Of a stretch of 64,000 nucleotides of DNA, positions 11,459 to 23,099 are shown one piece after another. The first letter of the stretch is position 1. Each line of letters starts with the position of its first letter. Both the position numbers and the translations under genes were made by a program. Origin of the DNA: Panax quinquefolius (lineage: Eukaryota > Streptophyta > Magnoliopsida > Apiales > Araliaceae). The stretch covers positions 90,582,005 through 90,646,004 of the forward strand of contig CM035165.1 in the NCBI GenBank assembly GCA_020205615.1, given 5' to 3'. The notes under the pieces were generated by a model. It had not been told where the DNA came from, made no database searches, and saw only the letters and a list, made by a program, of their open reading frames with translations.

Positions 11459-14196
11459 TGTGACGCCCCCAAAATTAGGTATACGTCACCCATCTTGGGT
11501 CGCCACTTACATGGTACATAAATTCAAATACAAACTTAATTATACATCTGTCGTGTAACATACGATAATACATAAACTGAGAGTTCTAATAGAAATATTG
11601 TCATTTAGACAATATCCATACTCAAGGAGTCCTCATTACATTTATTGTTACACTATTTAACAGAATAGTGAGGACTACTAATGCTATCTTCGGGACCATC
11701 ACTCGCTCGTTTCGACTCGTCCCGGCTATATTCTCATTTCTGAAGAAACGGTGAAAGAAAGGGTGAGCTCAACTAGCCCAAAGAAGAAATATTATAACTA
11801 AGATAATGCGAGAATAAATTATCAATAGTCTTCAACAATGTTAAACCGATAAAATACAATAGACAACCGGTTTAAGCTGCGGTGGAATATCTGATCCATT
11901 AAAAGAGTCAAGTAGAAAATAAAGTCTACTATCTTTTAGGTTTTAAAAGGTTTTCATCAATTTTTATCACTAAGACTCAGTTTAATGAATAAACCACAAT
12001 ATCTAATCATCCCTGTACCATGGTCAAGGATTTTCATCAAATTATCAATGGTCATGACTATACCGAATCACCCCTGGTCATAATCATACCAAAAACTATC
12101 CATCACAACATTACAGGCCACTGAGGACTTTTATCACATCATTTATAACAAGCCATGATTATACCGAATGATTTCTGGTCATAATCATACTAAGTTCATC
12201 TATGCACGTAAGCCAAAGATAAGATAATATAACATGAGGATGATGACAATGACATAATAATTCAATAAAACAAGTTCACGAATTAATTTATTCAGGAATT
12301 ATTAACGTCCAAATTGTCAACATGATACTGTTTTGTAGAGTAAAATTCAAGAATGATCAGCAGAATATTTCCATGAAAAGATACTGGATGAAACGCAAAT
12401 ATCAAGGATATTCTACTAATTTCATAGAGTATAGAAGTCAAAGTTTTAACCAACTGGGTATAATAAAGAATGGAATAACAAAAGAAATCACCATGCATGC
12501 GATAGACCTTGACAGTGAGTTATTCCAATGAATAATAAATAACGGAACCGAGTCCCGCGTAAAAGCGCATATGCATGCATGGATGTTCCAATGCAGTAAT
12601 AATAATAAAAAGAGGAACTAGGTGGGTGTAAAACACATGCATGAGGATGTTCCAATGTAATAATAATAAAGAGCGGAACCAGTCGGTGTAAAAAACACAT
12701 GACGAGGATGTTCCAACGAGAATAATAGAAGAATGTCACCAAGTATAGGGTAAACCGCAGTATCAAAAGTTATTCAATAGAATAATAAGAATGGAATAAT
12801 ATAAGGATTCACCAAGTATAGGGTATTCGCATATACTGGTCATGTATAGGGTATGCCACTTTTACAAAGTTATTCCAATGTAATAATAAAGAATGGAATA
12901 ATGAAGTTCTCTTCATGAATAAGAAAGAATAACACCCCTTACGGTACAACAAATAATATTCCCTACCTTAGAAGAGCTAAATATTGGAAAAGTGAAGTAA
13001 GAAAATACTTTTCTTCTTTCTCTCTATAGTTTCTCTACAGAGTTTCAATTGAATTAAGTAAGAAATAATGAAGGAATGAGCTTTCTATTTATAAAAAACC
13101 GAGGGTGGCTCTTGGTCTTAACGAAGGGTGAAATGACTTTGGTAATATTGAAGAGACAACTACTATTTCATGAAGGGTAATTAACCCTTGGAACACCGAA
13201 GAGGCAATTAACTCTTGGTAATATTGAAGGGACAACTACTATTTGCGAAGGGGTAATTACTATTGACGAAGGTAATTACAATTGACGAAGGTAATTACTA
13301 TTTACAAAGGTAATTACTATTCACAAAGGTAATTACTATTGACGAAGGTAAATACTATTGACGAAGGTAAATACTATTGACGAATGTAATTACTATTCAC
13401 AAAGGTAATTACTATTCACAAAGGTAATTACTATTCACAAAGGTAATTACTATTGACGAAGGTAAATACTATTGACGAAGGTAATTACTATTCACAAAGG
13501 TAATTACTATTTACAAAGGTAATTACTATTGACGAAGGGACTCTTAGATGATGACATATGGGCCCCCGCCCATAAAATAATCAAACTTACCACAAACTTC
13601 TCATAACAGACTCTTTATATACATCAAGGATTGAATAAATATTACCACAAATTATTTTATTTTTAATCAACACATATTTAATCTTTCAACAATTATTAAT
13701 CATTTATAACTTGTCGTCTCAATTAATAATTTAATACTATAACATATTATACAGATGATACTGTGACAATAATTGAATCAATAATATAAGAGATATGATG
13801 CAACAATTACTGTAGCAATAATTGAGTATAGCTAAGTGACTTCTCACGTAAGCATCAATAATTAATACCGTGTGCTACTATGCAACCACGCGTATTACTG
13901 TACTTTTACTACCGGGTAGTTCAACAGTTTTGACGGTAACACCTCTGCCGTTATTTTTTTTTAGAAAAATAATTTTGTCGTTTTCTAACTACGACAATAC
14001 TTCCGTTGTGGGGTCCACCAATGATTGAGCCGTCGTACGAATATTCCCCGATAAAAAGAATATTCCCCGACTAAACGAAGCAAGTTTTATAAATATTACC
14101 CACAACTATAACATTATATCAAATTTATTCCATAATATTCAAAAATAATATTTATAAAAAAAATTCATCTTTATTTATAAAAGCTGGGGTCTTACA
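11459..14196 (-). repeat. 3' LTR of element B
   Basis: It runs from TGTGACGCCCCC to GGGGTCTTACA on the plus strand and is close to identical by eye to 17457-20202. It contains a 19-bp tandem array at 13230-13545 and decayed repeats of about 60 bp at 12510-12780. A TATA box in the minus orientation lies at 13086-13094. Confidence 0.9.
13230..13545. repeat. 19-bp tandem array in the 3' LTR of element B
   Basis: There are about 16 units of the type AAAGGTAATTACTATTCAC and GAAGGTAATTACTATTGAC, alternating between CAC and GAC endings. The array lies in the U3 part, upstream of the TATA box on the minus strand. The same array is in the other LTR at 19250-19545. Confidence 0.9.
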
Positions 14197-14212
14197 ACCT
14201 CCCCTTCTTATG
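14197..14212 (-). promoter_or_regulatory. Polypurine tract of element B
   Basis: The minus strand reads AAGAAGGGGAGGT immediately before the 3' LTR start TGTAAGACC. It is purine-rich and correctly placed to prime plus-strand DNA. Element C has the matching tract AAGGAGGGGAGAT. Confidence 0.75.
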
Positions 14213-14639
14213 AAATTTCGCCCTCGAAATTAGGGTACGTACCTGATATGATAAAGAGGTGAGGATACCTTGAATACCTTTATCGTTAAAAATATTAAAT
14301 TCATCTTCGCAATCCGGCCAAAGATATTCATTAACAATTCATCTTTTTGCTTCTACAGCCAAAGATATACAAATTGTAAAACCAATAATCTTTGAGACGC
14401 CAACTTAATAGTATCACGACCACGAATTATCCATACACTATCGCCAAGGATATTCGTGTTTTCAATCTGATCATGATTATACCAAATAATCCTTGGTCAT
14501 AATCATACCAAGTCTATCAATGCACTACTACCAAAGATGACTTTTACCACATCCATGAATTAATATTTCATTCTTTGAGACTCTCAAGACAATAATTAAT
14601 CCATATCATCGAATCATCCCCCGCACTACGTGCCAAGGA

Positions 14640-14875
14640 TATTCATTAGTATCACGACCACGAATTATCCATGCATTATTACTACCAAAGATAATCGTGT
14701 ATTCATTAGTATCACGACCACAAATTATCCATGCACTACGGCCAAAGATAATCGTGTATTTATTAGTATCACGACCACAAATTATCCATGCACTACGGCC
14801 AAAGATAATCGTGTATTCATTAGTATCACGACCACAAATTATCCATGCACTACGGGCCAAAGATAATCGTGTATT
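14640..14875. repeat. 57-bp tandem repeat inside element B
   Basis: About four units of 57 bp contain ATTCATTAGTATCACGACCA, then ATTATCCATGCACTACGG and AAAGATAATCGTGT. The unit length is divisible by three, which produces the spurious 19-residue repetitive ORFs here. The array is just inside the 3' LTR. Element C has a longer version at 34730-35130. Confidence 0.85.
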
Positions 14876-16512
14876 CAATTACGGTCATGATTATACTGAA
14901 CAATCCGTGGTCATAATCATACCAAGTCCATCTATGCATGTGAGCCACAGATGACTTTCAACATAATATAAGCATGAGGATCATATCAATGATATAAAGA
15001 ATCAATCAAATGAGATAAAGGATAAATATTAAACATTTATAATATAATTTATCCAGGATTCAAGAATATCCCCATGTTATCAATCACTTAATAATCTCAT
15101 GATCTAATATCATTAATATTATAACAATATTTTAATCACTTCTTAAATTTATAAACAATTTATCTCAATTATTTACGCTTTTACCATATAATGCATTTAA
15201 TCATTCCAAAATGCCATACTCATAAGATATCATCACCAATTATCAAATCCTCATAAAAAAAAAAAAATATGCATATATACTCTATATAGGATTCTCTAGC
15301 CATAAAATCCTATTTTCAACTTTGTTACTTCACATAACATATTTAACTCATATGTTCAGTAACTAAACTATTTTCATGAAAAATACCAAATCAGTCCCAA
15401 AAATATTTTTTTTTGGGATTTAGCATAATATAGTCCCATAATGAAAATATATTTTTCTCGAAATTTTTAAAATTTATTTACTATTTTTCAAAAATCAATT
15501 TCTAATTAATTCCTTAAGAAATTTGCTACCTCAAGTTTAACTCCAGAAATTCCCAAATCTTGGCAGGACCTTACACATGTTAATGTGAGCCTCGATTTAA
15601 ATTTCATGGTCATCGAAGTTGTAGAACTCCCGGTTATAGCATTTTTCATCGGAAAATCCTAAATATTGAAATGGTCATAACTTGCTCATTTTAAGTCGGA
15701 ATGAGCTCATTTTTGGACACGATGTTCTTTATACCATATACTTTTATGTCCCAAAAGGCCTGAATTTTTCTCACTAATTAAGTGGTCGAAACAGCCCTTA
15801 CAAAAACGTGGTAGCAGCTTTTTGGACATTTTGAAGTTTTGACTCCTTTGCTAAAATAAGTCCACACGAAAATCTACAACACCTTTTTCAGTGATTCCAC
15901 TTGGATTAGTTAGGTAACTCATAGATCTAACTCTAGGACTTGACCACACTCAAAAATTCAAAATATAATAGGAGATTTGGTCAATTGAATTTCATGTTAC
16001 GTTTTTCACCAAAATCGGGTTTTAACACCTTGTGATTTTAAGAAACTTTCATGTTTTCACATACTAACCAACATAACTCATCATAACACTTACTAATACC
16101 ACGTATACCCATGATTTTCATTAGTCCAATGCTTTTATTATGACTTTCATCATAAACCACGTAAACCTGCTCATTTTAGTTGAAGAAATATTTGAGGGTT
16201 TAAGAAATGGGTTTTGTCTTTGGGGTCAATACAAAATTCGATTTCACGCTCTAAGTAGGCTAAGAAGTCTTCAAGAATACGCCAGAAATTTATTAATAAT
16301 AGAAATATCATTCAAAATTGTGACTCTCATCCAAGACTTGGATAGTACGTCACATTGATACCAACCTGTGACTTCTATCCCTTAACCTAGATAGCACCTC
16401 ACAATGATACCTATAAACTTGCCATCTTCATTCACGATGTCGCCTACTGAAAAGTCGGCTTTGGTGCATTCCACACAAGGAAGTCAACAACGAAAGGTTC
16501 GGGGCTCTTTAC

Positions 16513-16719
16513 TTATGGCTTGATATGACAATAATTGACTTTAGTAGTTTGGTTACTTGAATTCGCACAACAAAGTTGGTTATGAATATAAAAGCTAACA
16601 ACCTTACGAAAAGCATGATGAGTAGTTAACCAATTGATTCCTAAAATCACATCAAAGGCAAGTATTTTCAAAAGATAAGATCGACAGTAAGCGTGAAAGT
16701 GTTTATTTGAATCAAACAA
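16513..16719 (-). pseudogene. Protease fragment of element B
   Basis: The minus strand encodes LKILAFDVILGINWLTTHHA, like the end of the aspartic protease domain of plant chromoviruses, where FDVILGMDWL is typical. The catalytic Asp region is not recognisable upstream and no reverse transcriptase follows. Element C has the same scrap on the plus strand near 32929-33040, so the truncation belongs to the family. Confidence 0.6.
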
Positions 16720-16950
16720 GATTTAAAAATAGTAAGCGAACGAAGGCTCCTACTAACGAAGTTTCAACCAATAAGTCAAAGTTTAACTTTGCACGAGTCA
16801 AATTTAAACGTTGAACGCAAAGCAAGAGAGATAAATAATGGGTAGAACCCAGATCTTATAAGGTATAGACTTATGAATTTATAATTAACTAACCCGTGCT
16901 AACTTCGTTCGGTTTACTCGCTTTTTGAGAAGTCATGAAAAATGCACTTC

Positions 16951-17269
16951 CTAAAACCAACGACTTTGTTTTGTCCATATCCACCTTTCGCCGCCACCGT
17001 CCCGGCTAGACTGACTTTTTGGTGCACAACAAAATTGAGCTAAATGACCTTCTCTTCTTGCAATTTCCACTTCTATTATCTTTGCCATGATTACCATAGA
17101 AGTGGTTACCATTCTTAGCATGATAATTTCCCCACGATGGTTATCATTGTTCGATAATTGATTGCCACCCGAGATGATTATTATCGTATTGTTCGTCGTT
17201 ACCTTTTGTTTTGAGTGAATCAACACTCTCATGTGCTTCATTGCTTATCTCAGCATTTTCAGATGTCAT
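16951..17269 (-). pseudogene. Gag tail of element B with degenerate zinc knuckle
   Basis: It starts at the ATG at 17269 and begins MTSENAEI, followed by a stretch rich in Asn, His and Gly, then SGNCKK and, after a frame shift, EGHLAQFC. This is a CCHC nucleic-acid-binding knuckle in which the first Cys position is Ser. The capsid part of gag is missing and the frame is broken. The same product is in element C at 32337-32690. Confidence 0.6.
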
Positions 17270-17439
17270 TCTCAAACACTGTCACAAAACAAGGGTTAAT
17301 TAACATATCACATATTATCCCTATACTCTAACCGACCAATTAAATACCAAATAAATTTAGGTAGGTCATACTAGCGAAGGAATTCCCCGTCTCTCCCCTC
17401 CTAGTTCTTATCTCGCATCTTAGCCAGGGATCATATCCC

Positions 17440-17456
17440 TAAGCTCTAATACCAAC
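17440..17456 (-). promoter_or_regulatory. Primer-binding site of element B
   Basis: Directly inside the 5' LTR the minus strand reads GTTGGTATTAGAGCTTAGG. This is one base from TGGTATCAGAGC, the usual complement of the plant initiator methionine tRNA 3' end used by chromoviruses and Copia elements. Confidence 0.8.
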
Positions 17457-20202
17457 TGTGACGCCCCCAAAATTAGGTATACGTCACCCATCTTGGGTCG
17501 CCACTTACATGGTAGATAAATTCAAATACAAACTTAATTATACATCTGTCGTGTAACATACGACAATACATAAACTGAGAGTTCTAATAGAAATATTGTC
17601 ATTTAGACAATATCCATACTCAAGGAGTCCTCATTACATTTATTGTTACACTATTTAACAGAATAGTGAGGACTACTAATGCTATCTTCGGGACCATCAC
17701 TCGTTTCCCGACTCTCGTCCCGGCTATATTCTCATTTCTCAAGAAACGGTGAAAGAAAGGGTGAGCTCAACTAGCCCAGTAAGAAATATTATAACTAAGA
17801 TAATGCAGAATAAATTATCAATAGTCTTCAACAATGTTAAACTGATAAAATACAATAGACAACCAGTTTAAGCTCGCAATGAATATCAATCCATTAAAAG
17901 AGTCAAGTAGAAAATAAAGTCTACTATCTTTTAGGTTTTAAAAGGTTTTCATCAATTTTTATCACTAAGACTCGGTTTAATGAATAAACCACAATATCTA
18001 ATCATCCTCGTACCATGGTCAAGGATTTTCATCAAATTATCAATGGTCATGACTATACCGAATCATCCCCCGGTCATAATCATACCAAAAACTATCCATC
18101 ACACATTACATGTGCCACCGAGGACTTTTATCACATCATTTATAACAAGCCATGATTATACCGAATGATCTCTGGTCATAATCATACTAAGTTCATCTAT
18201 GCACGTAAGCCAAAGATAACATAATATAACATGAGGATGATGACAATGACATAATAATTCAATAAAACAAGTTCACGAATTAATTTATTCAGGAATTATT
18301 AACGTCCAAATTGTCAACATGATACTGTTTTGTAGAGTAAAATTCAAGAATGATCAGCAGAATATTTCCATGAAAAGATACTGGATGAAACGCAAATATA
18401 AAGGATATTCTACTAATTTCATAGAGTATAGAAGTCAAAGTTTTAACCAATTGGGTATAATAAAGAATGGAATAACAAAAGAAATCACCATGCATGCGAT
18501 AGAGGCCGCATACAAAAAGTTATTCCAACAGAATAATAAATAACGGAACCGGTCCGTGTAAAACGCGCATGCACGGGATGTTCCAGCGTAATAATAATAA
18601 AGAGGCGGAACCAGTCCGTGTAAAACACATGAGACGAGGATGTTCCAAGCGAGAATAATAATAAAAGCGGAACCGGTTAGGTGTAAAACACATGCATGAG
18701 GATGTTCCAATGTAATAATAGAAGAATGTCACCAAGTATAGGGTAAATCACAGCGTATCTGAGTTATTCCAATAGAATAATAAGAATGGAATAATATAAG
18801 GATTTCACCAAGTATAGGTATTCGCATATGTCTGGTCATGTATAGGGTATGCCACTTTTTTACAAAGTTATTCAACAGAATAATAAAGAATGGAATAATG
18901 AAGTTCTCTTCATGAATAAGAAAGAATAACACCCCTTACGGGTATAACAAATAATATTCCCTACCTTAAAAGAAAGCTGAATATTGGAAAAGTGAAGTAG
19001 CAAAATACTTTTCTTCTTTTTCTCTATAGTTTTCTCTCTAGAGTTTCAATTGAATTCGTAAGAAATAATGAAGGAATGAGCTTTCTATTTATAGAAAAAG
19101 CGAGGGTGGCTCTTGGTCTTAACGAAGGGTCAAAATGACTCTTGGTAATATCAAGAGACAACTACTATTTTCATGAAGGGGTAATTAACCCTTGGAACAA
19201 TCAAGAGGCGAGTTAACTCTTGGTAATATGAAGGGACAACTACTATTTGCGAAGGGGTAATTACTATTGATGAAGGTAATTACTATTGACGAAGGTAATT
19301 ACTATTCACAAAGGTAATTACTATTCACAAAGGTAATTACTATTGACGAAGGTAAATACTATTAACGAAGGTAAATACTATTGACGAAGGTAATTACTAT
19401 TCACAAAGGTAATTACTATTCACAAAGGTAATTACTATTCATAAAGGTAATTACTATTGACGAAGGTAAATACTATTGACGAAAGTAATTACTATTCACA
19501 AAGGTAATTACTATTTACAAAGGTAATTACTATTGACGAAGGGACTCTTAGATGATGACATATGGCCCCCCATAAAATAATCAAACTTACCACAAACTTC
19601 TCATAACAGACTCTTTATATACATCAAGGATTGAATAAATATTACCACAAATCATTTTATTTTTAATCAACACATATTTAATCTTTTAACAATTATTAAT
19701 CATTTATAACTTGTCGTCTCAATTAATAATTTAATACTATAACATATTATACGATGATGATCTTGTGTGACAATAATTGAATCAATAATATAAGAGATAT
19801 GATGCAAAGAATTATCTTGTAGCAATAATTGAGTATAGCTAAGTGACTTCTCACGTAAGCATCAATAATCAATACCGTGTGTTACTATGTAACCACGCGT
19901 ATTACTGTACTTTTACTACCGGGTAGTTCAACAGTTTTGACGGTAACACCTCTGCCGTTATTTTTTATAGAAAAATAATATTGTCGTTTTCTAACTACGA
20001 CAATACTTCTGTTGTGGGGTCCACCAATGATTGAGCCGTCGTACGAATATTCCCCGACAAAAAGAATATTCCCCGACCAAACGAAGCAAGTTTTATGAAT
20101 ATTACCCACAACTATAACATTATATCAAATTTATTCCATAATATTCAAAAATAATATTTATAAAAAAAATTCATCTTTATTTATAAAAGCTGGGGTCTTA
20201 CA
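17457..20202 (-). repeat. 5' LTR of element B
   Basis: It matches 11459-14196 almost base for base, with short mismatches and indels that often fall at CAG or CTG sites. It carries the same 19-bp array (19250-19545). Minus-strand transcription would start just below the TATA box at 19086-19093. Confidence 0.9.
19086..19093 (-). promoter_or_regulatory. TATA box of the element B 5' LTR
   Basis: Minus-strand TATAAATAGAAAG is followed by an A/G-rich leader of repeated TAGAGAGA-type words. The same TATA and leader pair occurs in every complete X LTR (30471, 36291, 13086, 48035). Confidence 0.65.
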
Positions 20203-20966
20203 GATCCCCCCGTCATCGATCCACCAACTATTTCTCCTTAGAATGACGAACCCCAAACTGATGAACCCATCGTTCCTGAAGAATCTCTCAGACCTCGTCG
20301 AAGGAAAAGAGCCGCCAAGAAATCTAAGTCCACCCAGCCGGAAACAAATCCTGAAAGCGATCCGGAAACAGTTCCAGAAGCAATTCCACAAGCAAACCCC
20401 TCATCCAACCCTAGTTCTGTACCTTCTGAATCGATTCCGATTAAGAGAAGCCTGCTTGACATACCTCTACACGATCGAACGAAGGTCCTTCGTGCTAAAA
20501 AGCTGAGGACAAAGATTACTCCAATGACTGCCGAGGAGCTCCGAGTTCCATCATCTTCGACTGACATTCCCCCAATAGTCCCAACAGAAATTCAAGTGCG
20601 TGATGATGAACTGGTCGAATCTATCCCCGTCCTATCTAGGAAAAGGAAACAACCATCAGACGGCCATCCAGGTTCATCCTCTGCTCCCTCACCAGTCCAC
20701 GAACCTAATCCTGTTCGATCTCCCTCTCCGGAAAATATATATACGGATCCGCCACGAACTCGCGATAGCCTGTGCCTTCTCCTCCTAGACAGTCAACCTC
20801 TGAATTTCAGCATGATGCTATGGCCTTTCCAACCATGTGGCCTCGATTTAATGCCAACTTTCCTTTTCAACTGTTTGACACTTTCGTCCGTGAGACCGAT
20901 GACCATCGGTTTGGGAACAGTTCGAACGGGGACTTGCTTAACGAAGGCATGAGCTATCTGGCGAAG

Positions 20967-21049
20967 GTAAATGGTTCTCTCTTTAATTTCTGTATTTATC
21001 TTTATACTTATACAGTTGAAACTGATCAAATGATGCTGGACATGCGTAG
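20967..21049 (+). other. Second intron in the antisense ORF
   Basis: The donor GTAAAT follows GCGAAG (residues AK), and the acceptor TGCGTAG precedes GTGAATGCT (VNA). The phase-0 splice joins the domain containing RFNANFPF to the coiled coil. It is 83 bp and AT-rich. Confidence 0.65.
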
Positions 21050-21664
21050 GTGAATGCTGTGTTCGGACGTCTGCGTCCAAGGTCTATCGAAGCTGAAACC
21101 GAAGAAGAGGCAATGAAAAAGGAGAATGCCATCCTGAAGTCTGCTCTGGCTCGAGAAAGGACTCAACGTGAGAGCGTTCTTCACACAAATGAAGGTCTTC
21201 GGAAAGAGTTGGCCCAATCCAAAGGAGATGTGAAGACATCCAATGAAGAACTGAAATCAACTAAAACACAATATGAGGAGATCGTCAAGATGAACGTTGA
21301 TTTGGTTCAGAGGAGTGAAATAAGGATGGAGAATGTCAAAGAGTTAAAGGCTGATGCTAAGATTTTGACTAAAACGATCCAAAATCTAGAGCTAGCAGAA
21401 ACTCGTCATCTGAATAAGCGTCAGAAGCTTGAAGAAGAAATCCGAGAACTCAAGGCTCTTCGGGACCTTGGGCCTCCTTTGACCGATGATCTTCGGAAGC
21501 AGATCTGTGAAGAGTATCGGACATCGGATGAAATTAACGGAGAGATCATGAAGATATATCCTGAAAGCTATGAGCTCTGCCGGAGTTGTGGCAAGGAGAA
21601 GTTGATTACAGCTAACGTGGACCCAACTTTGTTCGACTCTTCAGATGGCGAGGATGATGCATGA

Positions 21665-22017
21665 AGTGAATACTCTTGTCTTTCCTGGATTTTATTTAAG
21701 AATATTTATGAAAATTTCTGTTATTTTACTTTCTTTAATTTATAGGATTTGTGTAAAAATTTTCTAATTTTGTAGTCAAATTAAATATTAATGAAATGTG
21801 GTCTCATTCCTTATGACTTGATTGCATTTACTTTACGCCAATACTTCAATATTAATTCATTTGGAAAATGCACAAACTCTTTCATGGACTCAACTCGAAT
21901 CGTTAATTAACAACTAAGCATCATATATATAAGATAAGATGAAGTTAGGGAATGAGGCATTAGAACTCAACACTTAGAAAAATTTAGGTAATAAAGTAAA
22001 GGGATACTTATTAGTTA
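21665..22017. other. 3' flank of the antisense ORF in element A
   Basis: AT-rich sequence between the antisense ORF stop and the 42/84-bp array. It probably holds the 3' untranslated region of the antisense transcript. No further feature seen. Confidence 0.4.
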
Positions 22018-22039
22018 TCAAGTGTGAGAGATGATCTGC

Positions 22040-22915
22040 TTCATTGGGAATTTGTTTACCCCAGAAGGCCTAACAAAACTAAAAGATGACCTTTGCCTAC
22101 CACGAAGGGCCTGACGAAGTCTAAAGAACGACAGTTGTCTACCACGAAGGGCCTGACAAGGTCTGAAGGACAACGCTTGCCTACCACGAAGGGCCTGACA
22201 AGGTTTAAATGTCGATAATTGCCTACCACGCAGGGCCTGACAACGTCTTAAGGATGACACTTGCCTACCACGAAGGGCCTGACAAGGTCTAAATGTCGAC
22301 GATTGCCTACCACGCAGGGCCTGACAACGTCTTAAGGATGACACTTGCCTACCACGAAGGGCCTGACAAGGTCTAAATGTCGACGATTGCCTACCACGCA
22401 GGGCCTGACAACGTCTTAAGGATGACACTTGCCTACCACGAAGGGCCTGAAAAGGTCTGAAGGACAACGCTTGCCTACCACGAAGGGCCTGACAAGGTCT
22501 AAATGTCGACAATTGCCTACCACGCAGGGCCTGACAACGTCTTAAGGATGACACTTGCCTACCACAAAGGGCCTGACAAGGTCTAAATGTCGACGATTGC
22601 CTACCACGCAGGGCCTGACAACGTCTTAAGGATGACACTTACCTACCACGAAGGGCCTGACAAGGTCTAAATGTCGACAATTGCCTACCACGTAGGGCCT
22701 GACAACGTCTTAAGGATGACACTTGCCTACCACGAAGGGCCTGACAAGGTCTAAATGTCGACAATTTCCTACCACGCAGGGCCTGACAACGTCTTAAGGA
22801 TGACACTTGCCTACCATGAAGGGCCTGACAAGGTCTAAATGTCGATAATTGCCTACCACGCAAGGCCTGACAACGTCTTAAGGATGGCATTTGCCTACCA
22901 CGAAGGGCCTAACAA
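22040..22915. repeat. 42/84-bp tandem array in the 3' region of element A
   Basis: About 20 monomers of 41-43 bp share TTGCCTACCACG and AGGGCCTGACAA. Two monomer types alternate (ending AAGGTCTAAATGTCGA and AACGTCTTAAGGATGACA), giving an 84-bp dimer. On the minus strand the array is almost fully open, translating to repeats of 13-15 residues around CQALRGRQ. Tat elements, including Ogre, are known for tandem repeats in a hypervariable 3' region. The array lies between the integrase stop and the antisense ORF and probably does not encode a real protein. Confidence 0.9.
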
Positions 22916-23099
22916 ACTCATAAGGTCCACCTGCCATTAAGGCTACCATCGAATGGTCAGCGAGTCCCCCCGAACCTCCTTACACCACTAAACTGATCAG
23001 CAACGAAGATAAGATTTGTTTGAGAGACCAAAAAAAAAAAGGAACTTTTATTGATGATGACGTGAATATTTACAGACTTCCAATGTACTGACATCATTT

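Larger units (their letters stand above)
11459..20202 (-). mobile_element. Element B: family X non-autonomous LTR retrotransposon
   Basis: The LTRs are 11459-14196 (3') and 17457-20202 (5'). The duplication GATCC occurs at 11454-11458 and 20203-20207. Minus orientation follows from the primer-binding site beside 17456 and the purine tract beside 14197. The internal region is only about 3.26 kb and contains a gag tail and a protease scrap, with no reverse transcriptase, RNase H or integrase. The long LTRs and empty interior make it non-autonomous. It interrupts the antisense ORF of element A, so it is younger than A. Confidence 0.9.
10432..21664 (+). pseudogene. Antisense ORF of element A (gypsy-type putative transposase domain plus coiled coil), interrupted by element B
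   Basis: A spliced plus-strand gene, opposite to gag-pol, lying between integrase and the 3' LTR. The first part is 10432-11458, the rest 20208-21664, split by element B. It starts with ATG at 10432, then after frame breaks (about 10600-10760) encodes a domain like Pfam PF04195 (putative gypsy-type transposon), with GIRLPLHAF and VGFSQLVPN. An intron lies at 11266-11343 (GTAAG to GCAG). After the insertion come an acidic, proline/serine-rich linker, a second intron at 20967-21049, and a long charged coiled coil (21050-21560) ending in DSSDGEDDA. Antisense ORFs in this position are known from Tat elements such as Grande; their function is not established. Frameshifts near 10600, 20240 and 20780 and the insertion make it a pseudogene. 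Confidence 0.75.

Noticed and set aside
12292..12498. ORF MHGDFFCYSILYYTQ recurring at 12292, 18289, 31132 and 47418
   Set aside because: It recurs only because the X LTR is repeated; it crosses the noncoding leader region and is broken in the older copy near 1581.
14606..14954. Repetitive ORFs on both strands
   Set aside because: A 57-bp tandem repeat divisible by three keeps all frames open; no protein family is indicated.
22040..22915. CRISPR-like regularly repeated array
   Set aside because: The units are contiguous tandem monomers without unique spacers, in a plant retroelement.
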